DNA of 64,000 nucleotides from Antedon mediterranea (lineage: Eukaryota; Echinodermata; Crinoidea; Comatulida; Antedonidae): assembly GCF_964355755.1 (NCBI RefSeq), contig NC_092672.1, positions 19,650,501-19,714,500 on the forward strand, read 5' to 3'. Shown piece by piece: positions 10,754 to 21,999 of this stretch. Numbering within the stretch: position 1 is the stretch's first letter; each line of letters starts with the position of its first letter. The notes under the pieces are model-generated. The model worked only from the letters and a program-made list of their open reading frames with translations. It searched no databases and was not told where the DNA came from. The position numbers were made by a program, and so were the translations under genes.

Positions 10754-13700
10754 ATGGCAAAGCATACCAGGTAAACACACACTCACATTCCTAGTGAGTG
10801 TCTAAGGACACAATTACAACTCCTCCACTCCCAAAGACTTGTAATAAGACTTTGTTTATGTAGAGCATCTTGTGTATTTGTTTGTCTTGTGAACCTAGCT
10901 CTGAGGGTTCCTAATGATCAGCAATTGCTGGATGGATCACCCTCATTAAATATGGTTTTAAAAAAATATTAAAAACTGTAAATCAAGAAAAACAACATAA
11001 AAAAGTAAGTCACAATGTGTACATCATCATCATTTGTCAGCTTATTGATCATGTCATCTGATTAAAATTTACTATTAAAATTGTTGTTTGATTGTTGAAG
11101 TATTTGGCCCTTTAGTATTCTGGGTATGTTGAGGGTTTAAAATAAGATTTTAATGCAACGTAAAAACAATGTCATTGCAGTATACCATCAAACTATTTTC
11201 TGTTTTATTATTAATGCAAACATTCTTTTATAATTATATAATGTCATTTTGTCAGGTTTAATCCATTGCATATAATAACAGATGCAATGGTTAAAACAAC
11301 GGTGTGTACACCAGATGCCAGTAACAAAGAAATGTTGAAAGAAACAACGCAGGATATTTGTAAGTATTCACTTTATTCAGATACATGCTGCAACCAAAAT
11401 AGATGATTTATTTATATTTTTTAATTTATTTTTTATAATTATTTAGGCAAATTGCCAAGGATAACCATAAGCGAATTAATTCACTATCCTTCTTAAAGGT
11501 GGAAATCCTGTTCACAAGACAAACATACACAAGATGCTTTACATAAACAAAGTCTTATTACAAGTCTTTGGGAGTGGAGTTGTAATTTGTCATTAGAAAA
11601 AATCCTGACATGGACATGGACACAGGACCCTTGAATTGGTAGCCAAGCACCATAACTACCAAGCCACAACTCCACTCCAAATTTAAAATTCACCCCTGAC
11701 TCATGCACTGTCATGTCACAACTTGTTTTTTTTTTTTTTTACCAAATAATTGTTGTTCTCATGTCATTGTAAATCAATTTAAAAGACACTCTAGGTTTAA
11801 TATTTGGGTGACAATTTGCGACTAGTTCTTGCACACAAATGACTTTGATATTTCATAAATTCGTGGAGAAAACAACTACCATATAAACATACAAGTTGTT
11901 TAAATTCAATTTGAGGATAAATTAGTTTTTAAATTATTGCAACAACATCATAAAAATAGTTTTAAAGTGTCTATGCTTTTAAAAAAACAATATAACTGTG
12001 TAAGAAATAAAATAATATATACATGATTTTATTAACATTTTTTAATTTAAAAGCTTTAGACATGTATCAGGATGCTGTCACTGATGTCACAGTTAAAAAA
12101 ATGTTGAAAAGTCCACGCCATACAAAAGGATACACACAAAGAGCAGGAACATCACAGCAGGAAACAAAATCTGGTAAAAAGATTTTAATTAAATTCAATT
12201 CAGTAATCTGCTGTAAAATAAATTTAAAAGTATAAATATAAAAGGCACAAAATACCAGTCAATATAAAATTGGTACAAAAGAGATTTTTAAAAATAAATT
12301 TAATATAGAAGTGGATAAAAAAGAGGTTTATACAGCATTTTGCTGTGATTACTGCTGTGACATTTAAATTCAAATAGAGAATACAAAAGATACACATATT
12401 ATAATGATGGCAAATTGGATCAGGTTGGAATCGTCAACAAATGATTCATTACACTAAACTTTGTTCTTGCCAAGTTAATTTGATTATAAAGCATGATGAT
12501 GAATGCTAATACATTATTTATAACAAGATAGCATCTTTAATTATATCATCACATTTTTCAGATAGTAGACCTGAGAAAGAGAAAAACCCCACAGGAGCAT
12601 CAACATCAAAACAGGAAGCCAAATTTGCTGAAACATCAACAAGTTCAAATCCAATGCCAAGTCCACAAAAAGAGAGTAAATATTTATTTTGAAATATGTT
12701 TGATTGTGCTGTTCATACATTTTAATGATATCAGAAATAAAGACTAAAGTGCTAAATATTGAAATGATTAAAGGAGCGGAAGTTTAATCATAATCATCAG
12801 TGTCTGCTAATGAACATATATTATCTTGCAAGTTACTTTGACAGTTAATACTAATATTTGTATATTGTATGACACTGCTGTGTAATCTATTCAACTTGCA
12901 GTACAATGTGGTTAAATAAACTCATCACTATACTATTGATTGGAAAGGATAAGGTTTAGAATACTTAAATATTGCATTGGAAATACTTTTTCTTTAAATA
13001 AAAAAGTTATAGTTGGTAATCACAATTGAGGAGACCTAATGCAAGTTGTTATATGTGTTATATATTTTATCACAACAGAACCAGTGTATGAAGAAAAACC
13101 AGAAATTCCTAAAGGGTTCAGGAACAAATTTGTAAGCAAACTTCGCTCTGCAAGAGAAGATGGTGACCTTAAAGTGGATAGCAACAAGTTTGTTATGCAT
13201 ATCTGGGACTTTGGTGGTCAACCAATTTACCATGTGATACAACGGGTAAATTTTATTGGTGTATTTAATTTTTATTAATAGAGATTAGTTTTGCCGTCAA
13301 TATTCAATATACATGCCTTCTTCTGAGCTTCTGTTAGTTTCAGTGTATACTTTGTCTTTTGGCCTTGTTACAATATGAGCACTGAAATCAAAAAGCTTGC
13401 TCACTTGATTTGAAGTTAAGAACCTATAATCTTCCTCCAAGGTATTACAAAAATGTGGATCTAATATAGTACAATATGTCAGTATCAGATATAAAATACA
13501 ATTATTATTATTACAATATTATAAATTATTTTATTCTTCATTTAATTTAATAAAGTCAACCCGGTCTCTAGTCCCTAATTACCAGAAACCAAACCCAGAA
13601 TTGAGGTCAAAAGTTCCAAATTCTTTTTTACCTTTAAAAATACATTTGGAATATCAGAATTTCTGTAAACCAAGACATATTATGCCAGCCGAATGGTGTC

Positions 13701-16700
13701 CAGTTTTGGGAGACTTTAAGTAAAATAGTATTAATTGATGTAATATAATGTATTATTAGCAGAGAGGGATAGCAAAGAAAGAATGTAATATTAAACATTC
13801 ATTATTTATTAAACCAATGATTAAGATTGTAAATGTTTCCAAGGTGAACATGCAGTTTGTGAGGAAAACAAAAGTATCAAATAATCAGTTGTGCCAGTAT
13901 ACTGACACATGTGTATAAACAGTTTGTAATATTGACTATTATGATTATGTTTACTAGATATTCATGGTGTCTTATGCTGTTGTATGTGTTGTATTCAACA
14001 TGAATGAAGGTCTTAATGCCCCAGCTAAAGTTCGTGATCCAACTACTGTAAGTAGATTTTACAAATTTCAAATGTTTATGTAATTGTACATAAATAAAAT
14101 GTTTCCTTCATGTTATTCTTTACCTTAACACAAACTGTGCAAATAGCAGATGCCTGATATATGATTGTTGTTATTTCCACTTCCATGATAGTGTTTTTAA
14201 TAGCAGATGCCTGATATATGATTGTTGTTATTTCCACTTCCATGATAGTGTTGTTAATAGCAGATGCCTGATATATGATTGTTGTTATTTCCACTTCTAT
14301 GATAGTGTTGTTAATAGCAGATGCCTGATATATGATTGTTGTTATTTCCACTTCCATGGTAGTGTTGTTAATAGCAGATGCCTGATATATGATTGTTGTT
14401 ATTTCCACTTCCATGATAGTGTTGTTAATAGCAGATGCCTGATATATGATTGTTGTTATTTCCACTTCCATGATAGTGTTGTTAATAGCAGATGCCTGAT
14501 ATATGATTGTTGTTATTTCCACTTCCATGATAGTGTTGTTAATAGCAGATGCCTGATATATGATTGTTGTTATTTCCACTTCCATGATAGTGTTGTTAAT
14601 AGCAGATGCCTGATATATGATTGTTGTTATTTCCACTTCCATGATAGTGTTGTTAATAGCAGATGCCTGATATATGATTGTTGTTAATTCCACTTCCATG
14701 ATAGTGTTGTTTTTCTATTAATTTGTGCTGCTAATAATAATAGATAATTTGTCAAACTAGAACTTTAAAAATTGTAAATGTAAATTTTGTTCATTTTTTT
14801 TTATTTAGGGAAAAGTTTATGAACATCGAATGACAAATCTTGACTTCATTCTGTTTTGGATTCGCTCTGTTTTTGTAAACGTAAGAAAAGGAAAAAATAA
14901 CAAGATAATGCTGATTGGTACACATTATGAGAGCCTTGGTAAAACTGAACAAGAAAGACAACAAAGGGTACATATGTCATCACATTTCCTTTTAAACAGT
15001 ACAAAATTGTATATTGTCATTAATTCATTGGAAACAATATGTAGTTTCATCTCTAACATTGGCAATCATGTATGATTGTTTTATACGTCATGTCATGAGC
15101 ATACTACTGTTAATTATACAATGTACCCTGGGTAAGTAAATGCGTAACATAACTTAAATGAAACATTTTTTGCACTTTTCAAAAAGGGTTGGGTTTGGCT
15201 AGGCACACTCTAAATCTTCCCCTGACATAAGTATAATTCAAATATGATGTTATTTATTTTAGGTAAAGGAAATAGAGAATATACTTTGGAAAGCCCTGGA
15301 AGGAAAACCATTCGAGGACATGGTGTATCAAGGAGAGCTCTTTACTATTGAAAACAGTGTCTCATTTGAAAAGAGCGGTGCTTCTAAAATCATTCTCCAA
15401 ATACAAAAATTAGTCCAGATGATGATTCTTACTTTTCCAATTAAATGGCTGCAAGTACTGCTTGAAATACAACAGTTACGAAAAGCCAAACTATATCTAC
15501 CAACTTCTGAGGTTAGAATAAATATCTTTAACAAATCGATTGATGAATGCGTCTTTTAATATTTAACATCCATTAAATTTGAAGCATTAAACCCTGTTTT
15601 TCTGAGTGTTGCATTGAATAGTGTTAATTAAAGTGAAAAAAAGCAAACTTATTTCATTACATTTGAAATTGTGTGAGATACAAGTTTGTTATTAATAGTA
15701 ATATAACAGTAATCCCTGCTTTTCTGTCTGTGTTAATTGACTGTTTATGGTGAATCTTCAACAAATGAGTGTTTGAAGTGAATCTTCAAACAGGAACGGT
15801 GCAATTTTAGTAGAGTACCAAGTACCAAAACAAAAGGAACATTTTTGGTCCTCTAATTATTATTGAAGTAAGTGGTGAACCTTGAGTTTACTGTTGGTTG
15901 GGAAAATTTCAGAATTCAAATCTACCCTTGCATGATAAAGTATTATGTCCTATATAAACAACCTTTCAACAACGAAATGAATGATAACATCAACAGAAAA
16001 CCAGTTTGTAATTAATCAGCATTTATTTTTTTCATTACATTTTTCATTATGATATTTATTTAACTTTTAGATTAATGATTTACTTGCTCGTTGTAAGATA
16101 ACTGACAGAAAACTGTTTCTTGAGTACTTGCATGACATCGGCGAAATTCTGTTCTACCCGGATGACAAGATCCTCAAAGAAAAAATTGTTATAGATTTGA
16201 TGGGAGTAGTTGACAAGTTTAAAACAATCATCACAGTTATAGATCCCAGCATTCAGGTTAGCAAACTTCACTTCTTTGAGTGGTGTCAATCATTGGTGAA
16301 TATCAGACGTAAACATTGTGGTAATTTTTTTTTAGTGTGATGGATTTACCTGCAAAAATGTAATATCTGCCACACAGAGAACGAAATTATACCTTATTAT
16401 TTCTATTATATTCTAATAAACATATTACTGTAGCACTCCCATTAAGGGAAGACCCAACAAAGTGTCCCCTTAATAGACGTTAGCCATGGTCTTAATCTGT
16501 CTCTCTTTCATTTCACAAGTAAGTTTTAATAAGGTTTAAGGGAAGGCCCAACAAAGTGTCCTCTTAATAGAGGTTAGCCATGGTCTTAATCTGTCTCTCT
16601 TTCATTTCACAAGTAAGTTTTAATAAGGTTTAAGGGAAGGCCCAACAAAGTGTTCTCTTAATAGAGGTTAGCTATGGTGTTAATTTGCCTCTCATTCATT

Positions 16701-19700
16701 TCACCAGTAAGTTTTAATAAGGTTTAAGGGAAGACCCAACAAAGTGTCCCCTTAATAGAGGTTAGCTATGGTGTTAATCTGCATCTCATTCATTTCACCA
16801 GTAAGTTTTAATAAGGTTTAAGGGAAGGCCCAACAAAGTGTCCCCTTAATAGAGGTTAGCCATGGTCTTAATCTGTCTCTCTTTCATTTCACAAGTAAGT
16901 TTTAATAAGGTTTAAGGGAAGGCCCAACAAAGTGTCCCCTTAATAGAGGTTAGCCATGGTCTTAATCTGTCTCTCATTCATTTCACCAGTAAGTTTTAAT
17001 AAGGTTTAAGAGAAGGCCCAACAAAGTGTCCCCTTAATAGAGGTTAGCTATGGTGTTAATCTGCCTCTCATTCATTTCACCAGTAAGTTTTAATAAGGTT
17101 TAAGGGAAGGCCCAACAAAGTGTCCCCTTAATAGAGGTTAGCCATGGTCTTAATCTGTCTCTCTTTCATTTCACAAGTAAGTTTTAATAAGGTTTAAGGG
17201 AAGGCCCAACAAAGTGTCCCCTTAATAGAGGTTAGCCATGGTGTTAGTCTGCCTCTCATTCATTTCACAAGTAAGTTTTAATAAGGTTTAAGGGAAGGCC
17301 CAACAAAGTGTCCCCTTAATAGAGGTTAGCCATGGTGTTAGTCTGCCTCTCATTCATTTCACAAGTAAGTTTTAATAAGGTTTAAGGGAAGGCCCAACAA
17401 AGTGTCCCCTTAATAGAGGTTAGCCATGGTGTTAATCTGCCTCAAATTCATTTCCCAAGTAAGTTTTAATAAGGTTTAGGGGAAGACCCAACAAAGTGTC
17501 CCCTTAATAGAGGTTAGCCGTGGTATTAATCTGCCTCTCATTCATTTCACAAGTAAGCTTCAATGAGGTTTTCCCAAAGGAGAGGTTCTACTGACCAGAA
17601 GAATAACAATTACTTTGTTGCATTAACAAATTACACTTTTGTGCTTTTATGTTTTTTAGCCATCTCTGAAACAGCTTTGGAGAAATTTAAATGGGGGCAA
17701 ACTAGATGAAAGACTGTTGCAGCATATTTGGAAGGATGAGTCAGATGAGATGATTATCTTCTTTGTGTCTCTCATGCAAACCTTTGGGTTAATGTGTGAA
17801 AAAAGGAGTAAAGAGGTATTTACATTTTATTTAACATTTTAGTTTAATTATTTGTTCATATATTCTATCTAGGTCTCATGTTCCATTTTTGTTTCTATAG
17901 AATGTTGGACGAATGTTCTATGTTCTTTCACGCCTAAAGCCCCAACGTGATGATACAAAGGCTGCTGAATATGAAGAGAAGCATGCTATTTCTCTCTTTC
18001 ATGACTTTGATGGCTACCTTCCAGATGATCTCTTCCAACGTGTTGCAACTAAATTTATTGAGGAATTTCAAATAGACGATGTTGAGCCTGCATTGTCTTA
18101 TGAGCATGTAGAACTGAATGTTGATGGCCATCATCTTGTGCTTCTAAATGTTGCTACTATTAACAACCGTCGTTTGTTCCAGGTAAAATAATAATAAATA
18201 GTTTTATTCAATTCTACTCAAAAGTCTATTATTTCGACCAAAAAACAATGAGGTAAAAAAACAATAATGACAAATAATGGATGACGGCAGAATCCAATGA
18301 AGATGAAAATCTTGATAGACAAGTTAATAATATGGACTTTTAGATTTGAGTAAAAATGTTTAAAGGATTGATTTGTTTTTTATATTGCAGACAACAATTG
18401 TCAGAACGACAATCATGAACACAGAATCAGGAAGCAGCTCTCCAGAAGATGATGATCCACAACCTAGCATCTGTAAGAAGGTAAGCCAGTATCAAACATT
18501 CTACACTTTATTTAGAATTACCTCCAACTTATTGCTTTTACATCTTTCACAAGCACAATTCTATTTACACAATTAGTCATTAGAAATACTGATATATGCC
18601 TCTTAATTTGTTCCTTTTTAATTGTTATTGCATTACTGTTACAACTTTATTTATTTTTCAGGTGCTTAGTTTCCTTCAAAAAGAATTACACTTTTTGAGT
18701 GAGAGGAATGCACATGGTGTTAAAGTAAAGATGTACATTCCTTGTGTGTGTGCTTCAAAAGGTGAACCTACTCATATGCATGTTGTACGCAAATTTGACA
18801 AAGATGTGTTGCCATGTGGAAGCAGAGGAATGGAAGTGAAACGTTACCGTAATCTGTTTGGAGACAATGTCCTATCAAAGGGTAAATTATTATTTGTGTT
18901 TTTATTGTTTAAGATCGCATGAAGCCTAGGTAGGATGTTGACGAAAAATGAATAATATATACAATCTTGCAATAATGCAATGTTATTTTTCTCTAGGGTA
19001 AAACTACAAAATCACTTTAACGGATTTGTAGAAATTTAACACAAAAAATGAACATATACTTACCAATATTTGTTCCTTTCCAAAATGTCAGATATACGTG
19101 TATATATCAAGTAACTTATAGTATTATGCCCTAAATAATGCTGGTTTCAACTGATAGATGTATTTTTGGGCAAATTTCATTTCTCTATTTGTTACTATGC
19201 CTTGAGACCCTTGTTGTAAATGTATGTATCATTTGTGTCTGTACACATTAGAAGCTAGATAGAATTACAAGATTTACAGTACGCATTTTGTATGATTTTC
19301 AATTCATAGTGAAAGCCTAAATATTCTGTTATTATTTAACCTTTTTTTCCAGAGGAGTCCATTGAAGACAAGTATGTGAATAACATTGGTAAATATGACT
19401 TTCACAGACACAGACGTATTTCGTATCATAATATATTAAATACACTTCTACTAGTAAGCAACTACTACATAGGCATTGGATACAATATCAAAAATCTATT
19501 TGCAAATCTTATAGGATTTTTATATTTTTACATCTGTTATTGAAATAGAATTAATATCACTTTCATAGCATACAGTGTTAGTACCTATAATCCCTTTCAT
19601 AGCATACAGTGTTAGTACCTATAATCACTTTCATAGCATACAGTGTTAGTACCTATAATCACTTTCATAGCATACAGTGTTAGTACCTATAATCACTTTC

Positions 19701-21903
19701 ATAGCATACAGTGTTAGTACCTATAATCCCTTTCATAGCATACAGTGTTAGTACCTATAATCACTTTCATAGCATACAGTGTTAGTACCTATAATCACTT
19801 TCATAGCATACAGTGTTAGTACCTATAATCACTTTCATAGCATACACTGTTAGTACCTATAATCACTTTCATAGCATACAGTGTTAGTACCTATAGTTGA
19901 TGAGGAATATGATACCACTCAATGTAAATGGCATAATTGTTTCAAAATATTACTTCTTCTTTGTACAATATAGTATTGTTTACACATTAGTACAGCAATT
20001 AGTACATTCTGGAAGACTTGATTGAACCTTATTTTGTATTATTATTTGTAGCCTTAATATTGCTTATTATGTTTTAAAAACATTGTTTGTTTGAACTTTT
20101 GAGACAGATCCATATAAAAATAATAAAAAAAAAATTTAAAAATGTTTTTTTTTAAATCATAGACTATGTGGATGACCTTACTATTGAAAGTGTGTCTACA
20201 GAGATGGATCTTTCCTGTAGACGATTTGGTGTTCGTTTGGGGCTTACATGGTCTACAGTGAATACTATATTTGATAATGAAAAGCAGACAGATAAAGCTA
20301 CAGCAAACATGCTGAAACGTTGGAGAAGCAGCATTGGTAGTGACTTTAATCAGCAACAAGTATTGTGCACCGCACTAAGGCAGCATGATCGTAATGATCT
20401 TGCTGATCTGCTGTTTCAGAAATACATTGACGATGAAATACCCAAGGTTATCAAACCTTCAGGTATATAGCATTATATTGTGATTCCTGCCATTAAATAG
20501 TATAAAAGTAGTGAATATTTATAAGTACAATGGCACAAATAATTTATGAGGTGAAAATATATAAAATTTTCATCTTTCATCTAAGAAAATATTTTTACTA
20601 TTTTTACCTTTACTTTTAATGAAAGGAAAGGCCTAAATCATTCAAATGGTTGATCCAACGTGGTCATTCAACTACAACCTAGCCTCTTGTAACTTGTGGT
20701 TGCTCACTCACCGTGTAACAAAAACAAACATGCAAAAACTAAATTTCAGTGCTCTTGTGCACATATATCAACATTGCACTCTCAATGACGTCATTAAAAG
20801 AGCAATAGCACATTTTAATAAAATATAACTCACAATTCTCCAAATGGATTAAGAATCTTCTTAGGTGTGTTATAAAGGTGTGTTGGTTTATTTAATTTAT
20901 TCCGATATTGTTTGTATTATTATTTTTATTTAAATTTGTTAATTGACACAAAATTATGTTTATTTTCTATGGACAAATGATTCCGAAATAAAAGATTGAA
21001 TGGAATTGTGAGTTGAATTTTAATTGAAACAGAACTCATTATCTTAACGCTTTTATTATTTCACAGCTCGTTTTGATGATCAAGATCTACTGTTCATCTG
21101 TGACAATTTAGGTCAACATTGGAGAAGATTAGCAGTGCGCCTTGGAATTAAATGGGATGTTATCAGTAATATCACAGGTAAAAACAGACATGATGAAGAT
21201 GACATAATGGTAGTCCTGGTTAAGTGGAGAGGTAGACAAAGAGCAGCACATCAAATACCTACAATGATCAAGGCTTTAAAACAACAAGGACGTGTTGATT
21301 TAGCTGATAGCCTGTGTACAAGACATGAATACAAAGATGACGTCAGTTCAGAAGTTCCAATGTTTACAGACCAATCAGGACAAGGTGGGTAACGCTTATT
21401 ATTCTTAATATGTTATTGTAACTATATACCTGATTATATTTTTTTAATTTACTTTTTATAAGATTGTTGAGAGATGGACAAACATGATAAAATATTACAT
21501 TTTGTACAAACAAAATGTAGCCTATAGGCATATTGGAGGATTTTTTTAATTCAAGTATTAAAATTGTTGTTTTCATTATTAATAATTGTATATAACATAC
21601 ACGATCAAAATTGTTTTAATTAAATGTATTTTTACAGGATGCTTAACAGACTTGGACTTCCTGATAATTTCTCTGAAAATGACAGAATGGAAGAGTTTTT
21701 GCAGGGGTCTTGGTATTGCTGATGTTGAGCTAACACAAAATGAGATAAAATATTTAATGCTTACTGTAGAAGCAACTATGGAATCACTGGTACAATGGCG
21801 ATGTAAGCAAGGAAGAGATGTGAACCAACGAGATGAAGTAATAAAAGCCTTGAGAGCAGTTAAGAGAATGGATATTGTACAATTACTAGAAACAGTCTAT
21901 TGA
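10754..21903 (+). CDS. Roc-COR protein with three C-terminal death domains
   Basis: Seventeen exons join without a break into 957 codons: 10754-10770, 11256-11359, 12054-12173, 12562-12675, 13079-13245, 13958-14047, 14809-14967, 15263-15511, 16071-16256, 17660-17815, 17901-18182, 18391-18480, 18662-18881, 19353-19388, 20163-20462, 21067-21384, 21638-21903. All introns are GT-AG and all phases agree. The order is a polar linker (1-118), Roc (about 119-340), COR (about 341-548), a short linker, and death domains at about 664-763, 764-869 and 870-957. ROCO proteins are GTPase scaffolds; death domains recruit partners in apoptosis or innate immune signalling. No LRR and no GxxxxGK P-loop are visible. 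Residues 6-22 (RFNPLHIITDAMVKTTV) resemble switch I, so a P-loop exon may lie upstream or be lost. The start ATG is therefore uncertain. The long introns hold minisatellites described separately. Confidence 0.85.
10810..10893. repeat. left arm of an inverted repeat flanking ROCO exon 2
   Basis: This intron 1 segment, containing CCCAAAGACTTGTAATAAGA, is the near-perfect reverse complement of 11511-11587 in intron 2; differences are a few small indels and one or two substitutions. The arms enclose exon 2 (11256-11359). Confidence 0.85.
11511..11587. repeat. right arm of the inverted repeat flanking ROCO exon 2
   Basis: Reverse complement of 10810-10893. Pairing of the two arms in pre-mRNA would loop out exon 2 together with parts of both introns. 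Confidence 0.85.
13079..15511 (+). CDS. ROCO gene: exons coding the Roc (Ras-of-complex) region
   Basis: Exons 13079-13245, 13958-14047, 14809-14967 and 15263-15511. The G3 motif is clear as IWDFGGQP (DFGGQ at residues 162-166), followed by a hydrophobic strand SYAVVCVVFNMNEGLN. The G4 motif appears as IGTHYES, with glutamate where the usual THxD has aspartate. No G1 P-loop precedes it; the 118 upstream residues are mostly polar and lysine/serine-rich. GTP binding may therefore be impaired, or the first exon is missing from this model. Confidence 0.85.
14143..14712. repeat. 57-bp intronic minisatellite, ten copies
   Basis: The unit contains GCAGATGCCTGATATATGAT and repeats every 57 bases inside the ROCO intron after the exon ending at 14047. 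Because 57 is a multiple of three, the minus strand shows a long artificial open frame with a 19-residue repeat. I do not regard this as a gene. Confidence 0.95.
16071..18182 (+). CDS. ROCO gene: exons coding the COR domain
   Basis: Exons 16071-16256, 17660-17815 and 17901-18182. The first carries the diagnostic COR pattern FLEYLHDIGEILFYPDD followed by a hydrophobic VVDKFKTIITVID segment. The second and third continue through LWRNLNGGKLDERLL, MFYVLSRL and LFHDFDGYLPDDLFQRV to VLLNVATINNRRLFQ. COR domains dimerise ROCO proteins and follow Roc directly, as here. Confidence 0.85.
16440..17565. repeat. 94-bp intronic minisatellite, twelve copies
   Basis: The anchor CCCAACAAAGTGTCC recurs at 16453, 16547, 16641 and so on to 17487 with an exact 94-bp period, inside the COR-encoding intron. 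Most copies contain CACAAGTAAGT or CACCAGTAAGT, which resemble 5' splice sites, but unlike the exon-edge arrays the unit has no exon similarity. Confidence 0.95.
18391..19388 (+). CDS. ROCO gene: exons between COR and the death domains
   Basis: Exons 18391-18480 (acidic, GSSSPEDDDPQPS), 18662-18881 and 19353-19388 (36 bases). The middle exon begins VLSFLQKELHFLSERN and contains a Cys/His-bearing stretch YIPCVCASKGEPTHMHVVRK, ending near MEVKRYRNLFGDN. I do not recognise a named domain here; it may be the C-terminal part of COR or a family-specific linker. Confidence 0.7.
19556..19895. repeat. 34-bp intronic minisatellite, ten copies
   Basis: A unit containing CATAGCATACAGTGTTAGTA repeats every 34 bases from 19564 to 19870 in the ROCO intron before the first death-domain exon. 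Copies are almost identical; the main variants are ATCCC/ATCAC. Confidence 0.95.
20163..20462 (+). CDS. ROCO gene: death domain 1 exon
   Basis: One exon encodes one death fold. It begins DYVDDLTIESVSTEMDLSC, shows the helix 2-3 pattern RRFGVRLGLTWSTVNTI, a central LKRWRSS tryptophan helix, and ends LRQHDRNDLADLLFQKY. It enters and leaves in phase 1, like the next exon, so it is a cassette that can be duplicated without shifting the frame. Confidence 0.85.
20600..20870. repeat. diverged dispersed repeat, copy 1
   Basis: A stretch with CTAGCCTCTTGTAACTTG, GTGTAACAAAAACAAACATG and AAATTTCAGTGC is similar, with many changes, to 22190-22420. It probably belongs to an old interspersed repeat family. 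It lies in the intron between death-domain exons 1 and 2. Confidence 0.4.
21067..21384 (+). CDS. ROCO gene: death domain 2 exon
   Basis: The exon starts FDDQDLLFICDNLGQHWRRL and shows LAVRLGIKWDVISNIT, LVKWRGRQ and ALKQQGRVDLADSL, the classic death-domain helices. A short acidic linker DDVSSEVPMFTDQ follows. It is phase 1 on both sides and similar in pattern to the previous exon, consistent with exon duplication. Confidence 0.85.
21638..21903 (+). CDS. ROCO gene: death domain 3, terminal exon
   Basis: The final exon encodes a third death fold: LTDLDFLIISLKMTEWKSFC, a LGIADVELTQNEIKY segment, SLVQWRCKQG and ALRAVKRMDIVQLLETVY, then TGA. The protein thus stops at the end of helix 6 with almost no tail. 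Confidence 0.85.
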
Positions 21904-21951
21904 GAACAGTAGACCATATGAACTGTAGTTGTATGGTAACTCAGTTCAACA

Positions 21952-21957
21952 AATAAA
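21952..21957 (+). promoter_or_regulatory. probable polyadenylation signal of the ROCO gene
   Basis: AATAAA lies 49 bases after the stop codon. A second AATAAA occurs near 22168. The choice between them cannot be made from sequence alone. Confidence 0.5.
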
Positions 21958-21999
21958 CAATTTGTATGAACAATAGGAAATACATAGTTAATAAAGGAC

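Noticed and set aside
14076-14699. 207-codon minus-strand open frame with a 19-residue repeat
   Set aside because: It is produced by a 57-bp intronic minisatellite whose length is a multiple of three. It lies antisense inside the ROCO gene, and its only non-repetitive end has no protein similarity.
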